Shown: positions 1 through 5,634 of the stretch, in pieces
How the letters are laid out: each line of letters begins with the position of its first letter
How positions within the stretch are numbered: the stretch's first letter is position 1
Assembly (NCBI GenBank): GCA_900550095.1
Contig: URRG01000087.1
Coordinates: forward strand, 1 to 8,191
DNA: 8,191 bases
Direction: 5' to 3'
DNA from: an uncultured Oscillospiraceae bacterium
Lineage (GTDB): Bacteria > Bacillota > Clostridia > Oscillospirales > Acutalibacteraceae
Notes under the pieces: generated by a model
Database searches by the model: none
Told to the model about the DNA's origin: nothing
What the model saw: only the letters and a program-made list of their open reading frames with translations
Program-made: the position numbers and the translations under genes

Positions 1-333
1 GGCAGAAGCCTCTGGTTCACGGATCCGGACAAGTATCACCGGTATTTCTTCGACACTGTGGATTGCAGGGAGCTGACCCCGGAGGATGAAAAATGGATCA
101 CCGAAGAGATCAGCCTGACCATGCCTTGGACCGGCATCGAGTTGCATCTGGACACCTGCCACACGGACACCATGAGCTATGTGGAGCAGTTTACGGTCCC
201 GACCGTGGTATTTGCAGGCAACTCCAAGGGCGTGCCGGCCTGCGTGTCCGAGGAGGCCTGCCGCAGAATGAAATGCCCGCACCGCTATCACTATTACGAC
301 CATAGGCGTCCCACGGAAAATAGTCAGATATAA
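1..333 (+). CDS. Unidentified protein fragment, 5' end off window, 3' end chimeric
   Basis: An open frame enters at base 1 and stops at 331-333, giving 110 residues. Codons up to about 300 use mostly G or C in the third position, like the other genes here. The protein reads naturally, with W, Y, D and E mixed with hydrophobic strands, whereas the opposite strand gives an Arg/His/Gly-rich shadow. The segment VPTVVFAG (about residues 69-76), followed by a Ser-Glu-Glu-Ala helix and an aromatic strand, resembles the last strands of an alpha/beta hydrolase. The usual acidic residue after that strand is not obvious, so this is a weak guess. The final residues, from about 100, are antisense to the permease that starts at 570, so the true C-terminus is missing. 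An internal GTG at 58 is not a convincing start because the frame is open upstream. I do not recognise the family with confidence. Confidence 0.45.
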   Translation, partial: GRSLWFTDPDKYHRYFFDTVDCRELTPEDEKWITEEISLTMPWTGIELHLDTCHTDTMSYVEQFTVPTVVFAGNSKGVPACVSEEACRRMKCPHRYHYYDHRRPTENSQI

Positions 334-570
334 GCCGCATATGCCGTTTAAAAAACGCAGCTTTTTGGGGTTCTGCGAATGCACGATACGGACAAGGGAA
401 ACCAGCGTACCCAAAATCACGCCGATCAAAACAGCCCCAAGAGTGATCAGAAGCGTATTTCCCAGGCCCTGGACCAAATACATGTATCTATCCTTATAAA
501 TAAAGGAGTCATACAGCCGCTGCCCCAGGTTTTGGAAAAACATCTGCACAGAGGCCCAAAATTGCTCCAT
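1..570 (-). CDS. Amino-acid ABC transporter permease, N-terminal piece only (truncated or chimeric)
   Basis: The ATG at 568-570 follows a strong AAGGAGG (578-584). Residues 1-92 match the start of the polar amino-acid permease family (HisM/GlnP type). There is a short amphipathic N-terminus, then YLVQGLGNTLLITLGAVLIG opening the first membrane span (about 32-60). A basic loop follows, then the family hallmark FRGTPMVV (residues 85-92). Family members run to about 215-240 residues with further spans and an EAA loop that contacts the ATPase; none of that is present. After residue 92, near base 295, the frame stays open to base 1 by chance but turns into Arg/His-rich sequence that is not membrane-like and is antisense to a better plus-strand frame. 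Only 295-570 is therefore credible permease. Its partner binding protein lies 112 nt upstream, which supports a binding protein-permease-ATPase operon whose rest is missing here. Confidence 0.75.
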   Translation of the reverse strand, partial: MEQFWASVQMFFQNLGQRLYDSFIYKDRYMYLVQGLGNTLLITLGAVLIGVILGTLVSLVRIVHSQNPKKLRFLNGICGLYLTIFRGTPMVVIVIAVRAFHSAAGLLGHAGRHALGVACKYHGRDRKLLHIAHGVRVAGVQMQLDAGPRHGQADLFGDPFFILRGQLPAIHSVEEIPVILVRIREPEASA

Positions 571-601
571 GTGCTTTCCTCCTTTTTATTGCTGAAAAAG
601 G

Positions 602-670
602 AAAAAGACAGACAGCCCGGTCAGGGCCGCCCGCCCGATTCCGCTTTTGCGCATATATCAATATATACGC
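602..670 (-). repeat. Two stem-loops between binding-protein and permease genes
   Basis: In the binding-protein/permease gap, bases 649-658 and 661-670 form an AT-rich inverted repeat (10-bp arms with one mismatch that is G-U in RNA). Further along the transcript a short GC stem (615-618 with 624-627) is followed, seven nucleotides later, by five U residues (606-602). Such structures between a binding-protein gene and its permease can stabilise the upstream message or partly stop transcription, which makes more binding protein than membrane subunit. That role is inferred and the GC stem is short. Confidence 0.35.
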
Positions 671-682
671 TCAGCGGGTTCC

Positions 683-1456
683 TTAATATTTATTAACGAT
701 TTCCTCCAGCTCTCCGCTTTCTTTCAGTTCACGGATCACTTCATTCACTTTCTCCAGAAATTCCGTGCTTCCTTTGCGCACCGCGATAGCATATTCCTCT
801 TCCGTCAGCACATCATCAAGCACTTTGAGTGCATCCGCATTTTTCTCTACAAACTTCTCAGCCGGGAAGCTGTCGATGATCACAGCATCGATACGGCCTG
901 CCAGCAGGTCGGAAACAGCCTCCATACCTTTGCTGTAGCGCTTTACCTCGCCAACGGTATATTCGCTTTTCCCATCTTCATTGGTACAGTACTTATCGCC
1001 TGTAGTTCCCTGCTGCACACCGACAGTCTTATCCTTCAGATCCTCCGGAGAAGCAATATCGCCGTCTTTTGCCACGATGATTACCTGGGAAGCATCATAG
1101 TAGCTTTCAGAAAAATCCACATTCTTCCGGCGTTCCTCGTCCGCCGTCATGCCGGCGGCCACCATATCCGCCTTGCCGCTCTGCAGAGCGGGAACCAGGG
1201 AATCGAATTCGATGCTTTCCACTTCCAGCTCTACGCCGAGCTTCTCAGCGATCTTCCTGGAAATATCGATATCGATACCCACGATATCGTTTCCATCCCG
1301 ATATTCAAAGGGCTCGAATTCCGCATTGGTGGACATTTTCAGAACGCCCGCATTCTGAATGCCTTCCACAGTGGTAATACTGCTGCTGCATCCCACACAG
1401 CCGACAGTCATCATAGCAGCCAATGCAAGGGCCGCAAGCTTGGAACCTTTTTTCAT
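683..1456 (-). CDS. Amino-acid ABC transporter substrate-binding lipoprotein (SBP_bac_3 family)
   Basis: This 257-residue extracellular solute-binding protein captures a polar amino acid and delivers it to a membrane ABC permease. The start at 1454-1456 is chosen because GGAGG lies nine bases upstream and a lipoprotein signal follows at once: MKKGSK, a hydrophobic stretch, then TVGC/CVGC, with lipid attachment at Cys20 or Cys23. The mature part has the two-lobed family 3 fold. Lobe 1 begins with GVLKMSTNAEFEPFEY (38-52) and GIDIDISRKIAEKLG (60-74). The signature AGMTADEERRKNVDFSESYY (101-120) contains the Arg that in this family grips the ligand carboxylate. The hinge and lobe 2 follow (VGVQQGTTGDKY, then GRIDAVIID near 188-195, where an Asp commonly contacts the amino group). 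The length is normal for the family. The ligand cannot be read from sequence. An upstream in-frame ATG at 1507 would put 17 charged residues before the signal and is rejected. The gene is first in its transcript, with the permease downstream. Confidence 0.93.
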   Translation of the reverse strand: MKKGSKLAALALAAMMTVGCVGCSSSITTVEGIQNAGVLKMSTNAEFEPFEYRDGNDIVGIDIDISRKIAEKLGVELEVESIEFDSLVPALQSGKADMVAAGMTADEERRKNVDFSESYYDASQVIIVAKDGDIASPEDLKDKTVGVQQGTTGDKYCTNEDGKSEYTVGEVKRYSKGMEAVSDLLAGRIDAVIIDSFPAEKFVEKNADALKVLDDVLTEEEYAIAVRKGSTEFLEKVNEVIRELKESGELEEIVNKY

Positions 1457-1512
1457 ACTGTTTTCCCTCCAAAATGTACCGTGCGGGCCCTTTAGTATCC
1501 CTTTCAAAACCT

Positions 1513-1555
1513 TAATAATGAAAAGAAGATGCCCCGCAGATTCTTTTCATTATTA
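1513..1555 (-). promoter_or_regulatory. Perfect 15-bp inverted repeat in the binding-protein leader
   Basis: TAATAATGAAAAGAA (1513-1527) and its exact complement (1541-1555) flank a 13-base GC-containing loop. It lies between the promoter at 1597-1625 and the start codon at 1456, so it would be an RNA hairpin in a leader of roughly 130 nt. It is not followed by a U-run on the minus strand, so it is not a standard terminator. A second, smaller stem (CTTTTTG 1560-1566 with CAAAAAG 1571-1577) lies just upstream in the transcript. Its function is unknown: it could be an mRNA stabiliser, a protein-binding site or a DNA-level dyad. Confidence 0.5.
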
Positions 1556-1596
1556 TCCCCTTTTTGGATACAAAAAGCCCTCATCAATTTGAGTGT

Positions 1597-1625
1597 ATTA
1601 TACCGCATAAATATACATTTTTCAA
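1597..1625 (-). promoter_or_regulatory. Sigma-A type promoter for the amino-acid transporter operon
   Basis: Read on the minus strand, TTGAAA (1625-1620), a 17-base spacer and a consensus TATAAT (1602-1597) form a near-ideal housekeeping promoter. Transcription should start near 1590, giving a leader of about 130 nt before the binding-protein gene. The surrounding sequence is AT-rich, as expected for a strong promoter in this otherwise GC-richer region. Confidence 0.75.
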
Positions 1626-1630
1626 GGTTG

Positions 1631-1659
1631 ATTTCATTTTAACTGCATATTTATGAAAT
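1631..1659. promoter_or_regulatory. Dyad upstream of the transporter promoter, possible operator
   Basis: ATTTCAT (1631-1637) and ATGAAAT (1653-1659) form a perfect 7-bp dyad with a 15-base AT-rich centre. It ends six bases upstream of the -35 element. The position suits an activator or repressor site. The AT-rich core loosely recalls arginine-repressor boxes but fits them poorly, so no regulator is named. Confidence 0.25.
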
Positions 1660-1695
1660 TGCCGAAGAAAATGGAAAAGTACGGAGCCGCTTTGG

Positions 1696-2574
1696 TCATT
1701 TTGAACCCTTCAGGATTCTGTGTACTCTCTTCATATCGGGCGGCAGCGGAGATAGAAACTCCATCCGCCTTTCTTTAATAGGATGGTAAAAAACGAGCCT
1801 CGAGGCGTGCAGGGCCTGGCGCCTTATATACTCCAGACTTCCGCCGTAAAAATCGTCCCCTTCCAAAGGGTTCCCCCTGTGGGCCATATGCACACGGATC
1901 TGGTGCGTCCTGCCCGTCTCCAGGGAAAAGCGGAGAAGGGAAAGGCCGTTCCCGCTTTCCAGCGCTTCCCAGTATGTGACGGCAGGCTCCCCCTGCGGAC
2001 AAACGCACCGCTGGACTTTATGGCCGGGCAGGATACCGATAGGGCCCTCCTCTTTTCCTTTTCCCCGAATGATCCCTCTGCAAAAGGCCTCATATTCCTT
2101 CTGAACAGTGCCCGACGCAGCAGAAGCCGCATAGGCGTTCTTCCCCAACAGTACCAGACCGGTAGTGTCTCTGTCCAAACGGTAAAGAGGATAAAAAACC
2201 GGCGTCTCCCCCTTGTTCCTGAAATACCAGGCCGCGGCGTTCATGAGACTGTCCGCGTCATGGCCGGGAGTTGGATACATCGGCATGGCAGGCGGCTTCT
2301 CCACAACAAGAAAATCCTCATCTTCATAAACTGTGTCCAATGGCAGCGGGACAGGCAGAGCCGCAGAAGGCTTTTCCTCCGCCGGAAAGCTCACGATATC
2401 CCCTGCGCAGAGAACACGCACAACATAGGACTCCTCTCCGTTTACAAGGATTCCTCCGGGAAGACGCTTGGCCCTGGCCAGTATCCCGGCAGAAACGCCG
2501 TGCCCGTTTCGAAGAAAGGACTTTACCATAGCTCCTCCGTATTCCTGCGGCACAATAAATGAAATCCTGCGCAT
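1696..2574 (-). CDS. RluA-family rRNA/tRNA pseudouridine synthase
   Basis: This 292-residue enzyme would convert specific uridines in rRNA or tRNA to pseudouridine. The start at 2572-2574 is chosen because AGGAGG lies six bases upstream; the in-frame ATG at 2592 lacks a ribosome site. Residues 1-65 form a degenerate S4-like RNA-binding part (ILVNGEESYVVRVLCAGDIV). The catalytic domain begins at about 80 (YEDEDFLVVEKP). The active-site motif YRLDRDTTG (131-139) carries catalytic Asp134, with Tyr in place of the more common His before RLD. Further conserved blocks are FSLETGRTHQIRVHMAH (216-232), G-D-D-FYGG (239-245) and ALHASRLVFYHP (254-265). RluC, RluD and several uncharacterised paralogues share this layout, so the target uridine is not assigned. 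The gene lies 88 bases after the ilvE stop, past a strong terminator, and no promoter of its own is obvious. Confidence 0.93.
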   Translation of the reverse strand: MRRISFIVPQEYGGAMVKSFLRNGHGVSAGILARAKRLPGGILVNGEESYVVRVLCAGDIVSFPAEEKPSAALPVPLPLDTVYEDEDFLVVEKPPAMPMYPTPGHDADSLMNAAAWYFRNKGETPVFYPLYRLDRDTTGLVLLGKNAYAASAASGTVQKEYEAFCRGIIRGKGKEEGPIGILPGHKVQRCVCPQGEPAVTYWEALESGNGLSLLRFSLETGRTHQIRVHMAHRGNPLEGDDFYGGSLEYIRRQALHASRLVFYHPIKERRMEFLSPLPPDMKRVHRILKGSK

Positions 2575-2604
2575 CCCCGCCCTCCTGTTCATCCGAATGA
2601 TGTG

Positions 2605-2644
2605 AAAAAGGCGCGGAAGCCAGCCAACGGCCCGTTCCGCGCCT
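2605..2644 (-). terminator. Rho-independent terminator after ilvE
   Basis: On the minus strand AGGCGCGGAA (2644-2635) pairs perfectly with TTCCGCGCCT (2618-2609) around a 16-base loop. Five U residues (2609-2605) follow. It begins 18 bases past the ilvE stop codon. The plus-strand side lacks a matching U-run, so it acts mainly on ilvE transcripts. Confidence 0.9.
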
Positions 2645-2662
2645 GAAAAACATAACAGTTTT

Positions 2663-3733
2663 TTATTCGACTTCTACAGTCCAGCCGAATTCGTCCTTGA
2701 TTTTGCCCCACTGGATGCCTGTAATGGTATCATAGAGCTTTTGGGAAATGGGGCCGATCTCTCCATTGTTGATTTCCATAATCTCATCGCCCCACTTCAA
2801 ATGGCCGATGGGAGAAATCACCGCTGCCGTACCGCTGCCAAAGGCTTCCTTCAGCCGGCCGTCGCGGGCGGCCTGCGCCACCTCGTCGATGGATAAACGC
2901 CGTTCTGTCACCTTCATGCCCCAATGTTTGAGCAGATCGATGCAGGACATACGCGTGATACCGGGCAGAATCGATCCCTGCAGCTCAGGGGTGACGATTT
3001 CGTCATCGATCACAAAGAAGACGTTCATAGTGCCTACTTCTTCAATATACTTGCGCTCGATGCCGTCCAGCCAGAGGACCTGGGTATAATCCTGCTTCTC
3101 GGCCTCATCCTGCGCCTTCAGGGAAGCCGCATAATTGCCGGCAGTTTTGGTATAGCCCATACCGCCGCGGACCGCGCGGACATAATTCTTTTCCACATAG
3201 ATTTTTACAGGGTCGAGTCCCTCGGGATAATATGCCCCCACGGGGCTGCAGATCACAATAAAGAGCAGGTGGCTGGAAGGATGTACGCCGATGTGATGAT
3301 CCATCCCCAAAATAAAGGGACGGATGTAAAGGGAAGTGCCCTCTCCGCTGGGAACCCAATCCTTATCGACGGAAACCAGTTTTTTGATAGCCTCTTCCGC
3401 AAACTTTTCATCGATGAGCGGAATGCAGAGGCGTTCATTGGAAGTATTCAGGCGCGCCATGTTTTTTTCGGGACGGAACAAAAGCACCCTTCCGTCCTCG
3501 GTACGGTAAGCCTTCATGCCTTCAAAGACGGACTGCCCGTAATGGAGGCACATGCAAGAAGGCTCCATAGGAATGGGGCCATAGGGAACGATCCTGGCGT
3601 CGTGCCAGCCCTGCCCCTCGTCGTAATCCATCAAGAACATGTGGTCGGTAAAAATTCTTCCGAACGGCAATGGATCGCCGGGAGCGGGTTTCTTCCGGGG
3701 ATTCTTTGTCAGTTCAATTTTGATCTCCTGCAT
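2663..3733 (-). CDS. ilvE: Branched-chain-amino-acid aminotransferase
   Basis: This 356-residue PLP enzyme of fold type IV, long (type II) subgroup, exchanges the amino group between glutamate and the 2-oxo acids of leucine, isoleucine and valine in the cytoplasm. It is the last step of their synthesis and the first of their breakdown. The sequence shows HYGQSVFEGMKAYR (64-77), RPEKNMARLNTSNERLCIP (87-105), YIRPF (136-140) and GGMGYTKTAGNYAASL (190-205), where Lys196 should form the Schiff base with PLP. YIEEVGTMNVFFV (229-241) supplies the Glu that contacts the PLP ring nitrogen. QGSILPGITR (252-261) and FGSGTAAVISPIG (298-310) include the phosphate-binding turn. Length and motif order are complete. 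AGAAGG lies eight bases before the ATG. A clear promoter and terminator frame the gene, so it probably forms its own transcript. There is no T-box-like leader: the 5' untranslated region is only about 50 nt. Confidence 0.96.
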   Translation of the reverse strand: MQEIKIELTKNPRKKPAPGDPLPFGRIFTDHMFLMDYDEGQGWHDARIVPYGPIPMEPSCMCLHYGQSVFEGMKAYRTEDGRVLLFRPEKNMARLNTSNERLCIPLIDEKFAEEAIKKLVSVDKDWVPSGEGTSLYIRPFILGMDHHIGVHPSSHLLFIVICSPVGAYYPEGLDPVKIYVEKNYVRAVRGGMGYTKTAGNYAASLKAQDEAEKQDYTQVLWLDGIERKYIEEVGTMNVFFVIDDEIVTPELQGSILPGITRMSCIDLLKHWGMKVTERRLSIDEVAQAARDGRLKEAFGSGTAAVISPIGHLKWGDEIMEINNGEIGPISQKLYDTITGIQWGKIKDEFGWTVEVE

Positions 3734-3789
3734 TTGGAAAGCCTTCTTTCAGAGTATTCAGCCGCAAGTTTTACCCTGTGGTTTGTTTT

Positions 3790-3818
3790 ATTTTAGCACC
3801 AAACCTATCTCTTTTCAA
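3790..3818 (-). promoter_or_regulatory. Sigma-A type promoter for ilvE
   Basis: On the minus strand TTGAAA (3818-3813), a 17-base spacer and TAAAAT (3795-3790) match the housekeeping consensus closely. The expected start near 3783 gives a short leader of about 50 nt to the ilvE ATG. The promoter lies 45 bases beyond the rsmF stop. An A-run at 3848-3855 (a U8 tract on the minus strand) just past rsmF has no convincing stem before it, so rsmF read-through into ilvE remains possible. Confidence 0.7.
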
Positions 3819-3863
3819 GACAGCACTACTGCAAAGTGAGACGTTTCAAAAAAAATCGGCAGA

Positions 3864-5252
3864 TTATACATGATTCCGAAGCCCTTTAGGGTATCTGTTT
3901 TTCAGCTTTCCCCCGCCAGCCTTCCCGAATCCGAGCATGACGCCTTCTACTGAGACGCCTGTCCAGCCCTTCAGAGAGGCGGCGGCAGAGATTTCCTCCC
4001 CGCGGAGAAAAGCCGCTGTTTCCGGTGCGTCCCAGGGAAGCTCCACCCTGCTTCGGAGAGCCTCCGGCGAAGCGGACATAAACAGATGATGGCAGGGTTC
4101 CAGACGGGTCCCCTTTATCTCAAAGGCCTGCACACCGGCCCGCAAAACGCCCAGCCCTTTATAAACAGGTACTCCCTTGGGCAGAATATAGAGATAATTC
4201 CCGCGCTGCTCCAAATTTCCGGGAAAAGGCGTTTTCATAAGCTCGTTCCAAAGGGCTTTTGCGGCTGTTTCCATGGAGGCCGTTCCAGGCCTGTAAAGCG
4301 GCGGCGGACAGTTCTTTTCTTTCCCTTCTGTTTTCTCTGTTTTCCGCATAAGGGCCACAAAATGTCCTTCTCCCCCATCCATAGGATAGATCCTGCGCAT
4401 TTTTCCCATAGAGGGACGCCCCGCGGAAAGACCCGTATCCAAAAGCTCAAAGGAAGGATGCGCCCGCAGAAAAGCCAGAACAGTTTCTTCGTTTTCTTCC
4501 GGCGCAAAGGTGCATGTGGAATACAAAAGCCGTCCGCCCGGCCTCAGTGCCTTGGCGGCGCTTTCTAAAATCGCCCTCTGCCGTACAGCGCAGCTGGAGG
4601 AATGCTCCGGGCTCCACTCCTCCACAGCCCGGGCGTCCTTTCGGAACATCCCCTCTCCGGAACAGGGCGCGTCCACCAGTACGCAGTCGAAAAAGCCTTC
4701 CAGCCCTTCGCAAAGCTGTTCCGGACGGCAGGAAGAAATTACTCCATTCCGCACCCCCATCCGCTCCATATTGGAAAGCAGCACCTGAGCCCGGCTCTTT
4801 ATGATCTCGTTGCTCCATATGAGCCCCTCTCCCTGCAGCAGGGAAGCAATCTGTGTGCTCTTTCCTCCCGGAGCGGCGCAGAGATCCAAGACCTTTTCCC
4901 CCGGATGAGGAGACAATGCCGTCACAGCCGCTGCAGCAGAGGGTTCCTGCGAATATACGGCCCCGGCGTGATGCAGAGGATGGCGGCCTATTTTTCCGTC
5001 CTGTTTCGAAAAAACATAAGAAAGCGGCGAATACGGACTTTCCTTCTGTAAAAAAGGAAAGCATTTCCGCAGCGTATCCGCGCTGCATTTCAAAGGATTG
5101 AGTCGTATGCCGCGAAGAGGCTCTTTCTCATATTCGCTCAAAAAGGAATCATATTCCTCTCCCAGTAGTTCCCGCATTCTATGAAGAAACGGCGCGGGCA
5201 ATTCTTTCAATGGTTCCACCTGCTTCCTGCATAATATGGTTTTCTGCTCCAC
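3864..5252 (-). CDS. rsmF: RsmF/RsmB-type rRNA cytosine-C5 methyltransferase (NOL1/NOP2/Sun family)
   Basis: This 462-residue S-adenosylmethionine enzyme methylates cytosine C5 in rRNA. A short N-terminal RNA-binding region (PFLHRMRELLGEEYDSFLSEY, 21-41, then RGIRLNPLK) precedes the Rossmann domain. Motif I is VLDLCAAPGGKSTQIASLL (121-139). Motif IV is LVDAPCSGEGMFRKD (192-206), with Cys197. Motif VI is LLYSTCTFAPEENEETV (242-258), with catalytic Cys247. The C-terminal 110 residues are the RsmF-type PUA-like RNA-binding tail, ending in LGFGKAGGGKLKNRYPKGLR, which favours RsmF over RsmB. The exact target cytidine is not assigned. The start is uncertain: GTG at 5252 has no ribosome site and overlaps a plus-strand promoter candidate, while GTG at 5219 has AGGA five bases upstream and still keeps the conserved N-terminus. 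A small gene diverges from its 5' end. Confidence 0.92.
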   Translation of the reverse strand: MEQKTILCRKQVEPLKELPAPFLHRMRELLGEEYDSFLSEYEKEPLRGIRLNPLKCSADTLRKCFPFLQKESPYSPLSYVFSKQDGKIGRHPLHHAGAVYSQEPSAAAAVTALSPHPGEKVLDLCAAPGGKSTQIASLLQGEGLIWSNEIIKSRAQVLLSNMERMGVRNGVISSCRPEQLCEGLEGFFDCVLVDAPCSGEGMFRKDARAVEEWSPEHSSSCAVRQRAILESAAKALRPGGRLLYSTCTFAPEENEETVLAFLRAHPSFELLDTGLSAGRPSMGKMRRIYPMDGGEGHFVALMRKTEKTEGKEKNCPPPLYRPGTASMETAAKALWNELMKTPFPGNLEQRGNYLYILPKGVPVYKGLGVLRAGVQAFEIKGTRLEPCHHLFMSASPEALRSRVELPWDAPETAAFLRGEEISAAASLKGWTGVSVEGVMLGFGKAGGGKLKNRYPKGLRNHV

Positions 5253-5259
5253 ATACTAT
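5232..5259 (+). promoter_or_regulatory. Candidate sporulation (sigma-E-like) promoter for the small Asn-rich gene
   Basis: TAATATG (5232-5238), 13 bases, then CATACTAT (5252-5259) match the Bacillus sigma-E pattern KMATATT-N13-15-CATACANT at 6/7 and 7/8 positions. A start near 5266 would leave a leader of only about 17 nt, with the Shine-Dalgarno at its very 5' end. A sigma-A reading uses TATACT (5257-5262) but has no acceptable -35. The match was found by eye and needs expression data. Confidence 0.35.
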
Positions 5260-5267
5260 ACTCGCAA

Positions 5268-5276
5268 AGGGGGTGA
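5268..5276 (+). promoter_or_regulatory. Strong ribosome binding site for the 54-residue gene
   Basis: AGGGGGTGA matches the anti-Shine-Dalgarno complement AGGAGGTGA at eight of nine positions and sits six bases before the ATG at 5283. It is the main reason to treat the short low-complexity frame that follows as a real gene. Confidence 0.75.
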
Positions 5277-5282
5277 GTATTC

Positions 5283-5447
5283 ATGGATCAGACCAACAAG
5301 ACCAATAAAACCAACAAGGCGAACAAAACCAACGCTACCAATAAAGTCAACAGCTCCAACAGTACCAACAGCACCAATCAGAGCTCCCAGAATCGTTCTT
5401 CTCAGAACAGCAATTCTCAGAACTGCGATTCCAGCAACTGCCGCTAA
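5283..5447 (+). CDS. Small Asn/Thr/Ser/Lys-rich repeat protein with two C-terminal cysteines, function unknown
   Basis: This is a 54-residue frame with no recognisable domain. Residues 1-32 follow a three-residue rhythm, x-T/S-N: QTN, KTN, KTN, KAN, KTN, ATN, KVN, SSN, STN, STN. Lys dominates the first half and Ser the second. Residues 33-47 are Gln/Ser/Asn-rich, and the end is NCDSSNCR with Cys48 and Cys53. There is no hydrophobic segment, signal peptide or membrane span, so the protein should be soluble, very hydrophilic and probably disordered unless the cysteines cross-link or bind metal. Support for a real gene is the near-perfect Shine-Dalgarno, a clean ATG and stop, a perfect terminator 86 bases downstream and opposite orientation to all confident neighbours. 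The promoter candidate looks sigma-E-like, which with the composition suggests a spore-layer or mother-cell protein. That is inference only. Slippage-grown simple sequence is the alternative. Confidence 0.65.
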   Translation: MDQTNKTNKTNKANKTNATNKVNSSNSTNSTNQSSQNRSSQNSNSQNCDSSNCR

Positions 5448-5533
5448 ACAGCATAGGCATCATTCTCCGCTCAGCGCGGAAAAGCCGGGCAGGCGTTTCC
5501 CGCCTTATCATCCGGGATATACGCCTGTTTCGT

Positions 5534-5574
5534 ATAAAAACGGTATAGCTCTCTATGGGCTATACCGTTTTTAT
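5534..5574. terminator. Bidirectional terminator between the small gene and mrnC
   Basis: ATAAAAACGGTATAGC (5534-5549) and its perfect complement (5559-5574) enclose a 9-base loop. The stem carries U5 at its 3' foot on both strands, so it can end the plus-strand small-gene transcript and the minus-strand obgE-mrnC transcript, whose last stop codon is at 5635. A weaker stem TATACG/CGTATA adjoins it on the left. Confidence 0.9.
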
Positions 5575-5634
5575 CATTCACGCACTGTATACGCGCTTCC
5601 GTTCCGAAGCCGGAGCCCACAGTTCCGCAGACAC

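Noticed and set aside
379..696. Plus-strand frame opposite the permease start
   Set aside because: It is the complement of the permease N-terminus and intercistronic region; it has no ribosome site and low-quality composition.
647..1495. 282-codon plus-strand open frame opposite the binding protein
   Set aside because: It lies antisense to a complete binding-protein gene and shows His/Phe-rich shadow composition without a domain.
1457..1507. Upstream in-frame ATG (1507) for the binding protein
   Set aside because: It would put 17 non-conserved residues before a clean lipoprotein signal and lacks the GGAGG that precedes the ATG at 1456.
1513..1560. Inverted repeat considered as a terminator for a plus-strand transcript
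   Set aside because: There is no plus-strand gene upstream and the stem is AT-rich with a large loop; the trailing CCCCTTTTT alone is not enough.
1783..2562. Long plus-strand open frame opposite the pseudouridine synthase
   Set aside because: It is a shadow of a gene with clear catalytic motifs; its translation is Arg/Pro/Gln-rich without any domain.
2924..3796. 290-codon plus-strand open frame opposite ilvE
   Set aside because: It is antisense to a complete, motif-rich aminotransferase and to its promoter; no ribosome site or recognisable domain.
3734..3863. T-box or leucine attenuator upstream of ilvE
   Set aside because: The leader after the predicted start is only about 50 nt, with no T-box consensus, no terminator/antiterminator pair and no leucine-codon leader peptide.
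5283..5380. CRISPR-like or tandem DNA repeat
   Set aside because: The period is three codons' worth of AAC/ACC triplet mixtures with varied codons, explained by a coding repeat rather than repeat-spacer units.
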